In this document: positions 26,054 to 33,592 of the stretch, piece by piece
Layout of the letters: every line of letters starts with the position of its first letter
Numbering within the stretch: the first letter of the stretch is position 1
Source of the DNA: Thermoguttaceae bacterium
GTDB lineage: Bacteria > Planctomycetota > Planctomycetia > Pirellulales > Thermoguttaceae
Reading direction: 5' to 3'
Assembly (NCBI GenBank): GCA_017441605.1
Contig: JAFRXD010000026.1
Location: 1-64,000 of the forward strand
Length of the DNA stretch: 64,000 bases
Translations under genes and position numbers: made by a program
Notes under the pieces: model-generated
What the model saw: only the letters and a program-made list of their open reading frames with translations
Databases searched by the model: none
Told to the model about the DNA's origin: nothing

Positions 26054-27655
26054 ATGTCGCCAGAACAAAAACGAGACGGAAACGAAACCGCCTTGCTCGA
26101 CAAGGCTTTTGAAAATTGGGACTTTTTAGAGAGCGAGCGCGGCGTCGCGCGGACGTCAATTTACCTCAATACCCCGAATGAAACCGCGCTCGCAAGGGGA
26201 TCGATTAAGAAGTCGGGGCGAGCGCGGTCGCGATTTGTCAAAACGCGAAGCGCCAATCCTCGGAGGCATAACCGAAAAGAATTTGACCGCAATAGACGTT
26301 TCTATCTAACGACCGGCGCCGTTGGTCTTTTAATACTCGTTCTCTCGCTAACGTTCGGATGGGAAACAAAAAAAACTAATCGCGGCGAACCGGCGCCGGA
26401 AGCTCCGGAAGTCGCGAAGAGAGTTGTTAAAAGCGCGTCCAAACCGGTCGAAACTAAGTCGCCAGATTTAACCAAACAAATAAGCGAAGTCCCCAAAACT
26501 AAAGTCGAGACCGTTGTAAAAGCGTCCGAGACTCCAAAAGAGGCGAATTACGAAACAACTCGGAAAGATCCCAATATTCGTCCTCTGCCCGCGGTCAAAG
26601 CCGCGACCTCTCCTCCCAAGCGAGTTCTCGCCAAAAAGAAGATCGCGGACATAAAAATTGGAGATCGCGTCGAAGGTAAAAATCCGTTGGGAACCGACGG
26701 AACAAGCGAATCTATCTTTCTACAATGCCCCCATTTCGTTTATTCGCTGGAACTCGTTCGCGAAGACGGTTCAATAAGCAAGGTCAAACTCTTACGCCCT
26801 GATAATTGGCTCGAAACGCAAGAAACGCGACTTAGAGATCGCGCGAAGGATCGAGTGGTCGACGAAATTGAACTTATCGCCGATAGAATGATCGCGCCGA
26901 CTCTTTCCGCGACCAATCTTGCGTTGGACGCGAGGATTGAAATGCCCGAAGTCGGTTGCGTCGGCTGGGCGGAACTCGTCGGAATTGACGATTCGTTCGT
27001 CTATTCGGGGGGTAGAGGACACATAGTCTCCGGAACGTTCGAGCATATCGCCGAGGAATTACTAGTCCTTTCGATCGAGGACCAGGAACCTATTACCTGT
27101 ACGCCGAATCATCCCTTTTGGTCGGTTGATCGCGGCGAGTTTGTCGAAGCGGGCGAACTTCTCGAAGGAGAGAGACTTCAGACCTTCGGAGGCGAAACCA
27201 AACGCGTCGTTCAAAAGTTGCCGCGTCCCGGTCCCGTCTCGGTTTACAATATCGAAGTCTTTTCGGAACACGTTTATCGGATCGCGAAAGACGGACTGCT
27301 CGTCCACAACGCCTACAATGAGGTTCTATATCATTACACTACTAAAAAGGGGTTAGCCGGCATATTGGAATCTAAACAATTGCGTCCTTCGCTTGTCTCG
27401 GTGAATCCTAAACACGCGCGTTTCGGAGACGGACAGTATTTTACCGATATAGTGCCTGGATCAATGTCTATAATTGGAATATTAAAAGCATTAATACACG
27501 TGCCATATCCTAAACCCAAATTCGCATATTTTGTAAAAATAGACGTCTCCGGACTTGCAATCCAAAAGGGAAGAGAGCATGTCTTTTTCCTCCACAATAC
27601 TCACAATCTTGATCTAACGGGCAGGATTCTTAGCTTTGGACGTACACCCGACTGA
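26054..27655 (+). CDS. Membrane-anchored HINT-domain polymorphic toxin with a C-terminal ART (HYD1-type) domain
   Basis: This 533-residue protein has four parts. A charged N-terminus rich in Arg is followed by a membrane helix at about 86-102, predicting the rest lies outside the cytoplasm. A linker runs to about 190. A HINT domain spans about 195-419: KIADIKIGDRVEG, GWAELVGI, the TPNHPFWS block with TxxH, and the end DGLLVHN. The toxin domain at 420-533 starts with HYTTKKGLAGILESKQL and continues ARFGDGQYFTDI, matching Tox-ART-HYD1 ADP-ribosyltransferases. The usual N-terminal HINT cysteine is absent. The domain after VHN is much A/T-richer than the rest. A strong AGGAGGGA site precedes the ATG. 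Confidence 0.75.
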   Translation: MSPEQKRDGNETALLDKAFENWDFLESERGVARTSIYLNTPNETALARGSIKKSGRARSRFVKTRSANPRRHNRKEFDRNRRFYLTTGAVGLLILVLSLTFGWETKKTNRGEPAPEAPEVAKRVVKSASKPVETKSPDLTKQISEVPKTKVETVVKASETPKEANYETTRKDPNIRPLPAVKAATSPPKRVLAKKKIADIKIGDRVEGKNPLGTDGTSESIFLQCPHFVYSLELVREDGSISKVKLLRPDNWLETQETRLRDRAKDRVVDEIELIADRMIAPTLSATNLALDARIEMPEVGCVGWAELVGIDDSFVYSGGRGHIVSGTFEHIAEELLVLSIEDQEPITCTPNHPFWSVDRGEFVEAGELLEGERLQTFGGETKRVVQKLPRPGPVSVYNIEVFSEHVYRIAKDGLLVHNAYNEVLYHYTTKKGLAGILESKQLRPSLVSVNPKHARFGDGQYFTDIVPGSMSIIGILKALIHVPYPKPKFAYFVKIDVSGLAIQKGREHVFFLHNTHNLDLTGRILSFGRTPD

Positions 27656-27769
27656 TCAATTAACTCATTGCGTGTCTAAAATCGCTTGTGCGAACGAAGA
27701 GGACGCTTTACGCTCTGTTCCTCGTTCCTAAAAGAGAGTACGGCTGTTCAAAAAAGGAAAATAATCAGA

Positions 27770-28426
27770 ATGGAATACAATCTAGCGTTCCACTGGCACA
27801 AAGAAGCCGACGTTGCAGTGTTCGTTGCGGAATTGGACGCCGACCGTTACGCGGTCAGAAAAGTGGAGATTTCAACGAACGGCAAAATGGATCGTTTCCA
27901 AGGGGACGATTGGGAACTGGGCGATTGCGCTTGGCCTTCGATCGAAGAAATCTATCTCGAAGGGGACTGTTCGGCGCTCGAGATCTCTAAAGATTTCTTC
28001 GAGCTTCTCTGGACTCGCGAGCCCTGGTCGGCGGAGGCACCGGTTCCCAAAGACTCGAACGAACTCGAGCGAGCGTATCGCGCCGCCGCCGAGCGCGAGG
28101 CGGCTAGCGCCCCCAAACGCCCCCCGCGCGTCGACTACAGCTCATGTTTTTGGTTCCACGACAATCCAAACGACCCGATGCTAATGTATTCCGAACTGGA
28201 CGAAGAGCGCTGGGAAACGAGAAGATTGGAAATCTACCCGACCGGGAAAGTCGCGCGACTCCAAGGCGACGACGATATGCTCGCGGACGTTCCTCTCTCG
28301 GACGTCGACGATCTCAACGAACTCAACGATTGTTCGGAGTTTTGGAACGAGGCGATCTCGAAGGAGTATTTCGAGCTACTCTGGGAGACCAAGACTTGGC
28401 TCGAGGAGTTCAAACCGCATTGGTAA
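27770..28426 (+). CDS. Putative immunity protein with two DUF6881-like repeats
   Basis: This 218-residue protein consists of two homologous halves joined by a charged linker. Repeat 1 (about 1-86) has FHWHKEADVAVFVAELDADR and VRKVEI; repeat 2 (about 118-212) has FWFHDNPNDPMLMYSELDEE and TRRLEI; both end near SKxFFELLW or SKEYFELLW. The pattern matches DUF6881, a domain found as immunity or orphan proteins near polymorphic toxins. No signal peptide is seen, so it should be cytoplasmic. ATG 27770 is chosen for AAAAAGGAAAA upstream. It lies 114 bases after the HINT-ART gene on the same strand, the usual toxin-immunity order. Confidence 0.65.
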   Translation: MEYNLAFHWHKEADVAVFVAELDADRYAVRKVEISTNGKMDRFQGDDWELGDCAWPSIEEIYLEGDCSALEISKDFFELLWTREPWSAEAPVPKDSNELERAYRAAAEREAASAPKRPPRVDYSSCFWFHDNPNDPMLMYSELDEERWETRRLEIYPTGKVARLQGDDDMLADVPLSDVDDLNELNDCSEFWNEAISKEYFELLWETKTWLEEFKPHW

Positions 28427-28431
28427 CGAAG

Positions 28432-28465
28432 GAGCGCCTCGCGGCTCAAAGGAAACGAGGCGCTC
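28432..28465 (+). terminator. Stable hairpin after the immunity gene
   Basis: A perfect 10-bp stem (GAGCGCCTCG / CGAGGCGCTC) with a 14-base loop follows the stop by 5 bases. There is no T-run, so it may be an end-stabilising hairpin more than a terminator. Confidence 0.45.
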
Positions 28466-28490
28466 GCGAAGAAGTTCAAATTTTGAATTA

Positions 28491-28985
28491 TTAGAGCCGC
28501 TCGCGGAATTCCTCAAAACTCGGGCATTGAAAAACGTTCGCCGTCAAAGCGTCAAGCTCGTCCAGCGTCTTGTTGGCAAGAAGTAGTTCCGTCTCTTCCG
28601 GTTCCGCTCCGAACCGGTAATTAAGGACGTCGCGCAAATACGAAATCGCGCGTTTTTGGCTATTCGCGCGCGTCGGCGGCGATCGCTTTGCGAGTCGTTT
28701 CGCGCTCAATGGCGGCGAGTTGAAGGAGGCGCCGTTCCTCCGATGTGTAAGCGTTCAATTTCTTCCTCGCTTCCTTAAAACCGGGAGTGATCGTTTCGTA
28801 AAACCCCGATTATTGTGGGGCTGCATTTCGACATTGTAGCGCTTGCCCGTCGAATCTTCGACGAAAATGTCCATAATCGACTCGCGGGCTTCTTTTGCCT
28901 CCTTGAGCTGGAAGGGATTCTTATACGTAAGATCGATCGTCTCCGACGCCCCCGCATTGTTCAAACGCGCGAGTTGAGCGTCAAG
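28491..28985 (-). pseudogene. Decayed Rpn family nuclease/transposase
   Basis: Three pieces of one protein lie in order but in different frames. First, LTYKNPFQLKEAKEARESIM...NVEMQ, a core segment of the Rpn PD-(D/E)XK domain. Second, FYETITPGFKEARKK...RLLQLAAIERETTRKAI, ending at a stop. Third, NSQKRAISYLRDVLNYRFG to the tail SFEEFRERL. Family members are usually around 300 residues; a large central part is missing and at least two frameshifts separate the pieces. The tail matches the gene fragment at the left edge of the window, so the genome has at least two copies of this family here. It is not expected to give an active protein. Confidence 0.7.
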
Positions 28986-29037
28986 GTTTGAGGTCTTTAA
29001 ACGGACGAAATGTTAAAACAAACGACGCTCGCCCCTT

Positions 29038-29487
29038 TTAGTTCGTTTCCGCCGTCGTTCCTCGCGCGCTTTCAAGCGTTCGATTACCATTCGTCTTGTC
29101 TATTTCCATACTTTCCATGGAAAGTGTGGACGCTATAGAAAAGAAATGCGAAAGAACGTGAGCGACAAACGCGACGACCATCGCGAGAATCCCACAAAGA
29201 AAAAGCCGCCTAGCGCGAGTCGCGATTTCGGCTCGATACGAGGCGATCGCCTCTGCTTTGATCGCGGACTCTTTCGCTTCCTCCGAGGTCTCTTCGGACG
29301 TTTTGTCGCTCTTCGGTTTCGGAGGACCGTAGACCAACGACGCGAGCGACAACAGTATCAAAATCGCGCCAATTACGAGCGCGACGCGACTTGCGATAGC
29401 CAAGGGTTCGTTCGGGACGTAGTGCGCCAGGTGTCCGTAATACGGCATAGCGTCGGCGAATAGGGCGCTTAGTGAAGACGAGAGCAT
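29038..29487 (-). CDS. Array membrane protein 11 (two predicted helices)
   Basis: This 149-residue protein begins MLSSSLSALFADAMP and has two predicted membrane helices, near residues 33-53 and 95-117, with a charged cytoplasmic-type loop rich in Lys and Glu between them and a polar tail. The LFADAMP motif near the N-terminus matches the next two upstream paralogues (LFADMMP and LFADMVP). The 5' flank including the AGAGGAACC ribosome site is nearly identical to that of the neighbouring gene at 30112, which fixes the start. It is the last gene of the array and I recognise no known domain. Confidence 0.65.
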   Translation of the reverse strand: MLSSSLSALFADAMPYYGHLAHYVPNEPLAIASRVALVIGAILILLSLASLVYGPPKPKSDKTSEETSEEAKESAIKAEAIASYRAEIATRARRLFLCGILAMVVAFVAHVLSHFFSIASTLSMESMEIDKTNGNRTLESARGTTAETN

Positions 29488-29521
29488 TTCGGTTCCTCTT
29501 ATTCTTTCGTGGGATTGGTTA
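29485..29521 (-). repeat. Duplicated leader, copy 1
   Basis: This 37-base segment spans the start codon, ribosome site and upstream bases of array gene 11. It matches 30110-30146 with one mismatch, showing that the intergenic leader was duplicated along with the genes. Confidence 0.85.
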
Positions 29522-30112
29522 ATGGTTCGTATGGTAGGGGTCGTCGCCAATGCCAATACCGTACCGGGGATAATCCCGAGGACGCTCCAGTTCTTTGGGG
29601 AAAACCCGCGCGCAACAATAAAACGCAAACGCCAAAGCGAGAACCATACACCCCCAAAAGAAAAGAGACGTCAAATTTTTCCGCAAGGCGACGCGTTGCG
29701 GGGACAATACGGTCGCCATTTTTTCGGGATCTTTCGGCGTCGATGAGAGAGAGAAAAGAAATAAAATCAAAGCGATCGCGAAGCAAACAAAAGCGGGGAA
29801 TCCCGTTATTAGAAAATCGCGATCGGCTGCGGGTATATCGATAAAACGAGGTAAGTATATCAACGCCGCGCCAATAACAAAGACAACTCCAGACCAGATT
29901 CTCACAGCGAGGCGATGACCCTCCTCCTTCGTTTGTTTCGGAAGTCTCGGTCTGGAAAGGGCGTAATAGATCAAACCGACTAGGGCGCATAAAAATAGTA
30001 CCGCGCCGGCGAGCGTCGTCATTCCGCTTAGTATTAGAAAGGTTTGATTCGGTTCGAAAACTTCAACCGGCATCATATCCGCGAAAAGGGGCTGAGTCAA
30101 AAAGTGGTTCAT
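29519..30112 (-). CDS. Array membrane protein 10 (four predicted helices)
   Basis: This 197-residue protein begins MNHFLTQPLFADMMP. Four hydrophobic segments lie near residues 31-52, 70-88, 100-120 and 145-166, and the loop after the first contains SRPRLPK. Before the last helix is the motif LSPQRVALRKN, the array-wide [RQ]R-x-x-L-[RK] signature. It shares NQTFLILSGMTTLAGAV with PDQTFVKLSGITTLAGAV in the upstream paralogue. The ribosome site is AGAGGAACC. No catalytic motif or known domain is recognised. Confidence 0.65.
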   Translation of the reverse strand: MNHFLTQPLFADMMPVEVFEPNQTFLILSGMTTLAGAVLFLCALVGLIYYALSRPRLPKQTKEEGHRLAVRIWSGVVFVIGAALIYLPRFIDIPAADRDFLITGFPAFVCFAIALILFLFSLSSTPKDPEKMATVLSPQRVALRKNLTSLFFWGCMVLALAFAFYCCARVFPKELERPRDYPRYGIGIGDDPYHTNH

Positions 30113-30146
30113 TTCGGTTCCTCTTATTCTTTCGGGGGATTGGTTA
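30110..30146 (-). repeat. Duplicated leader, copy 2
   Basis: This matches 29485-29521 with one mismatch over 37 bases. It contains the ATG, the AGAGGAACC ribosome site and the end of the preceding intergenic sequence. Confidence 0.85.
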
Positions 30147-30791
30147 CTTATTGTTGTCAAACAACCAAGGGTCGAGGTTATGGTCAAATCGAGGAGGCTC
30201 CGGTTTTTGGGCGAATATCTCCGAGCAAGCGTCAAACGCTTGCGCCAAAGCAAAAGCGAAGACGCCGCACAGCGCTAGCAAAGCCAAAAATTTCTTCAAC
30301 GCGACGCGACGCGGAACCAGCGAGGCTTTCCTTTGCTCGAAGTTCTTCGGCTTAAAGAAAAAATACCCAATCCACATAACGAATAAAATCGCAATGGAAG
30401 GTATTAAATACCAACTGTTCGAAATAATAAACTCTTCTTCCCATGACAAACGCTTGAGATGAAGATGATCGAGTAGCCAATATTGGGCGTCGAACGAACA
30501 ACAGAACGCCAAAAGGAGAACGACGCAGCACAAAATAGTCCAGCTCGCGCGATAATCCGCGAAAACGATCTTGTCCGAAACCTCGCTCGCGACGAGGCTT
30601 TCCCCCTCCTCCTTTAGTTTCGGACGTTTCGGTCTGGAAAGGACGCAATAGATTAATCCGACAACGGCGAGCAACAATGCGACAGCGCCGGCGAGCGTCG
30701 TTATTCCGCTAAGTTTTACAAAGGTTTGATCCGGAACGGGAAAGCTCGGAACCATATCGGCGAAAAGTGGGTAATTTAATATGTAAGGCAT
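30144..30791 (-). CDS. Array membrane protein 9 (four predicted helices)
   Basis: This 215-residue protein begins MPYILNYPLFADMVP. Predicted helices lie near 27-49, 83-100, 127-146 and 171-190. The first loop carries SRPKRPKLKEE, a DYR motif (FADYRASW) precedes helix two, and LVPRRVALKKF precedes the last helix. All three features recur in other array members. Its closest relative is array protein 10. Function unknown; the repeated architecture argues that it is a real protein. Confidence 0.65.
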   Translation of the reverse strand: MPYILNYPLFADMVPSFPVPDQTFVKLSGITTLAGAVALLLAVVGLIYCVLSRPKRPKLKEEGESLVASEVSDKIVFADYRASWTILCCVVLLLAFCCSFDAQYWLLDHLHLKRLSWEEEFIISNSWYLIPSIAILFVMWIGYFFFKPKNFEQRKASLVPRRVALKKFLALLALCGVFAFALAQAFDACSEIFAQKPEPPRFDHNLDPWLFDNNK

Positions 30792-30870
30792 TGTTATATT
30801 ATATGTTATTGATCAAAAGATTAAAATTGCGCGCAGTCGAAGTAAATGGCAAATCGCTCGTCCGAACGGG

Positions 30871-31620
30871 TTAGAAGTTGAAATCGATTTCGGAATGCAA
30901 TTTTGGTCCTACTTCGTTGTCATAGTTCGCCTCTTCTGTTTCTAAGTCTTCCATTTCCCACCAATCCGGGCTTCTCGATCCAAATACGAACGAAAGAAAA
31001 AGGACGAGAACGGAAGCGATAGCCGCAAAGACGCCTCCGGCAAATAAAAAGCCAAGAGTTCGCTTTAAAACAGCTCGCCGTTTTGCCAAGTTGCCTTTAT
31101 TGGACGGTTTCTCCGCGCCAATGCTCATTGTTCCTTCTAATTCGTCAGATTTGTTTAACTTTGGTCTTGCCCAGAAAGAGGAGATCGTTCGCGCCATAGA
31201 GTAAAAGCCGCCAATGAGAGCCCCCAAAAACATCAAAGGATAAAGAATTATGGAAATGATACTCCAATTGGCGTAACTCACGAAAAAGTCGGGTGGGAAG
31301 AAAAAGCGCGTCAATATAATAACGAAAAAGCACGCGAAAAAGATAAAACCGTAACGAATTCTTATGGAGTCGCGATAGTCTCTCAATTCGCTTTTTTCCG
31401 AAACGGGTCGCCCGCCTTCATCGTCTCCTGTTTGTTTAGAGCGCTTTGAGTTAACGTAAAAATATATCGCTCCCAAAACGAGGACTCCTATCGCGGTCAA
31501 ACCAAAAAGAATCGCCAATGCGCCGCTCGTATAGAGAAGCGCCTTATTGGGAACGGGAATAGCGGAAATTGGACTAACGGGATTCCCAAACAGCGCCGCG
31601 TTTCTCAACAACAAATCCAT
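30871..31620 (-). CDS. Array membrane protein 8 (four predicted helices)
   Basis: This 249-residue protein begins MDLLLRNAALFGNPV and is clearly related to array protein 1 (RAALWGNPV). Predicted helices lie near 28-54, 91-107, 118-146 and 186-212. It carries the DYR motif (LRDYRDSIR) before helix two and LAKRRAVLKRT before helix four. The tail is acidic. The upstream sequence contains the AACGCCCTGCCTTTCGTT leader (plus-strand orientation) also found before array gene 7. No known domain. Confidence 0.65.
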   Translation of the reverse strand: MDLLLRNAALFGNPVSPISAIPVPNKALLYTSGALAILFGLTAIGVLVLGAIYFYVNSKRSKQTGDDEGGRPVSEKSELRDYRDSIRIRYGFIFFACFFVIILTRFFFPPDFFVSYANWSIISIILYPLMFLGALIGGFYSMARTISSFWARPKLNKSDELEGTMSIGAEKPSNKGNLAKRRAVLKRTLGFLFAGGVFAAIASVLVLFLSFVFGSRSPDWWEMEDLETEEANYDNEVGPKLHSEIDFNF

Positions 31621-31623
31621 AGT

Positions 31624-31652
31624 AACGCCCTGCCTTTCGTTTTTGCTAACAA
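31624..31652 (-). repeat. Second repeated leader, copy 1
   Basis: AACGCCCTGCCTTTCGTT and the following TTGCTAACA before array gene 8 recur before array gene 7 (32138-32166), and in weaker form before gene 6 (32676-32700). Read on the minus strand it supplies the AAGG ribosome site. Confidence 0.75.
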
Positions 31653-31726
31653 ATTAAAGTTCCGCCAGTTATACCAAGGCGACAAACGCGACGCCTCGCC
31701 AAATGCGGTCGTGAAAAAACCTAGAA

Positions 31727-32137
31727 TTAAAGAGCCCAAACGACGCCTAGCGCCAAGATTAGGACTATTATCATAATAAAACAAATAGGGATTGCCGCTC
31801 CCGCCTTATCGCGTTTTGAACGGAAATGCTCAACCCAGAACTGATTGGACTCGCGAACGTCGTCGGACGATTCGTCTTCCAGACTTTTGTTTCGTCTCTC
31901 TTCCGCAAGTTTCAGGTCTTTCCCGCGCGCGTTTACGAGAACTATATTTCGAACCAACAGGTAAAACGCGACGAGAATCGCGATAACGACGAGAATAAAG
32001 AGCCAGCCGGCGTAGCGAATTAGCCAATCGACGTCGATCCCAAACCAGTCGTAGTCTTCCTTATGAGGTCGGGGAAGATTTGGATCGTACATCAAATTCG
32101 CGAACAAAACGCCAACGCGGGAAAACAAATCAAACAT
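31727..32137 (-). CDS. Array membrane protein 7 (two predicted helices)
   Basis: This 136-residue protein begins MFDLFSRVGVLFANLMYDPN and has helices near residues 43-62 and 115-134, with a charged cytoplasmic loop between. It is a close paralogue of the next gene (RVGVLFANLAYDPS; VDWLI-YAGWLF versus FDWLI-SAGWLF; HFRSKRD versus YFRSKRD). The N-terminal LFAN motif echoes LFAD in the four-helix members. It has an AAGG ribosome site in a duplicated leader. Function unknown. Confidence 0.65.
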   Translation of the reverse strand: MFDLFSRVGVLFANLMYDPNLPRPHKEDYDWFGIDVDWLIRYAGWLFILVVIAILVAFYLLVRNIVLVNARGKDLKLAEERRNKSLEDESSDDVRESNQFWVEHFRSKRDKAGAAIPICFIMIIVLILALGVVWAL

Positions 32138-32166
32138 AACGCCCTGCCTTTCGTTATTGCTAACAA
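32138..32166 (-). repeat. Second repeated leader, copy 2
   Basis: This carries the same AACGCCCTGCCTTTCGTT...TTGCTAACA segment as 31624-31652 with only minor differences, directly upstream of the ATG of array gene 7. Confidence 0.75.
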
Positions 32167-32249
32167 TATAAAATTCTATAAGTTACAACGAATCGCAAAC
32201 CGCGTCGCTCGCGCGGCGCTCTACGCGAGGATCCGTCGAACGCCCGCCG

Positions 32250-32675
32250 CTAAAAGAGATTGGCGCCAAAGAGCCGGACGGCGGCGAGGCAAACGAGCAG
32301 CGCGATAATCAGAAAGAAGCAGATGGGGATTCTCGCCGCCTCGCTATCGCGCTTCGAACGAAAATAGTCGACCCAATCTTGGTTCGTCGCGAGAACCTCG
32401 TTGGACGCTTTGTCCTCAAAGAGTTGGCTTTGCTTCTTTTCGGCGGATTTCAGTTCGTTCCCGTAAAACTTCGAGAGAACGATATGGCGAATCAAAAAGG
32501 ACGCCGCGACGAGAATCGCGATAACGACAATAATAAAGAGCCAACCGGCGGAGTAAATTAGCCAATCGAAGTCGATCGCAAACCCGTCGTAGTCGTCTTT
32601 TTTGGGTCTGGGAAGACTTGGATCGTAAGCCAAATTCGCGAACAAAACCCCGACGCGGGAAATCAAATCGTTCAT
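32250..32675 (-). CDS. Array membrane protein 6 (two predicted helices)
   Basis: This 141-residue paralogue of array protein 7 begins MNDLISRVGVLFANLAYDPS. Helices lie near residues 43-64 and 115-135. The loop between them is charged (KSAEKKQSQLFED) and ends WVDYFRSKRDSEAARIP before helix two. Sequence identity to the neighbour is high along the whole length, which points to a fairly recent tandem duplication. No known domain. Confidence 0.65.
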   Translation of the reverse strand: MNDLISRVGVLFANLAYDPSLPRPKKDDYDGFAIDFDWLIYSAGWLFIIVVIAILVAASFLIRHIVLSKFYGNELKSAEKKQSQLFEDKASNEVLATNQDWVDYFRSKRDSEAARIPICFFLIIALLVCLAAVRLFGANLF

Positions 32676-32762
32676 AACGCCCTACCTTTCATTTCGGTAA
32701 AATAAAAGTTTCCACCAAGTTACAAATCGCGACGAAACCCCCGAGCCTCGTCGATTTTCCGG

Positions 32763-33086
32763 CTACCGCCTCGCGCCGGAAGTCGCGTCGACGAGCTCTT
32801 GCGAAAGCGTCGGAAGACGCTTCGCGTCAACGGTTTCGGGACTATAGGTCGCGGCGTCCCATTTGGCGCGCTCGCGCTCCTCGACCACGCGAACGACCTC
32901 TTTAGACGCGGCGCACGCGCAACGGCGCTTGAGCTTCTTGCCGAAGAACAGGGGCGCCCCTAGAATCGCCGCGAACGCGAGAAACGCGACCAGCGCGAAG
33001 GCGCACGTCGCGAGAATCGACGAAAACGCCCCGCAACGCGGCGGCGGGAGCGCGTCGGATAGGAGGAAAAAGATTTGCGAGGTCAT
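32763..33086 (-). CDS. Array membrane protein 5 (one to two helices)
   Basis: This 107-residue protein begins MTSQIFFLLSDALPPP. The hydrophobic stretch at about 22-48 can form one long or two short helices and is followed by a basic, cysteine-containing segment (KKLKRRCACAASK) and a polar tail. It is the most divergent array member; only its size, orientation, N-terminal DALP segment and topology connect it to the rest. Codon use is like that of the host genome. Confidence 0.5.
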   Translation of the reverse strand: MTSQIFFLLSDALPPPRCGAFSSILATCAFALVAFLAFAAILGAPLFFGKKLKRRCACAASKEVVRVVEERERAKWDAATYSPETVDAKRLPTLSQELVDATSGARR

Positions 33087-33109
33087 CGGTTCGGTCTTTC
33101 GAGGCTAAT

Positions 33110-33514
33110 TTAGTTGCCGCTCGGGGAAGGCGCGGCGGCGGATCCGGCGGCGCCTTGCGACAAGTCCTCCGCCGAACTCGATTCCAATTGCATAAGCGTC
33201 GTATTGCTATTGGTGAAAAGCGTATTCTTCGCGACGAGAAAAACGCCGCCGCAAAGGATTGCGGCGATCGCTCCAATCATTACGACTTGCAAGGCGGAAA
33301 GCCCCGAGCCGACCGCGCGACGCCTCGCGAGCGCCTCTCTGGCGGAGTTGAGCTCGCGGGTTTTCCTTTCGACGTCGAGCGTTTTTCGCTCGAGCGCCCT
33401 CGGCTTGCCGAAAAGCGCGAAGATCGAGCCGCGCGACGCGATCAAAACGAGCGCGAGCGCGACGACCAATACGATTACCCCCGCGACAAGGGGGAATTGC
33501 GACGAATCGCCCAT
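33110..33514 (-). CDS. Array membrane protein 4 (two predicted helices)
   Basis: This 134-residue protein begins MGDSSQFPLVAGVIVLVVAL. Helices lie near residues 9-25 and 74-96. Between them lies a strongly conserved helical segment, GKPRALERKTLDVE, then LARRRAV before helix two. It is nearly identical over its first 70 residues to array protein 3. The tail after helix two is short, Ser/Ala-rich and variable. Function unknown. Confidence 0.65.
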   Translation of the reverse strand: MGDSSQFPLVAGVIVLVVALALVLIASRGSIFALFGKPRALERKTLDVERKTRELNSAREALARRRAVGSGLSALQVVMIGAIAAILCGGVFLVAKNTLFTNSNTTLMQLESSSAEDLSQGAAGSAAAPSPSGN

Positions 33515-33592
33515 TGAAGTCTCAACTTTCTAAATTCGCGATCTTTCGATCTCGCTCCAAAGCAAAAATCGCGGCGCGAGCGCGTTTCCAAT

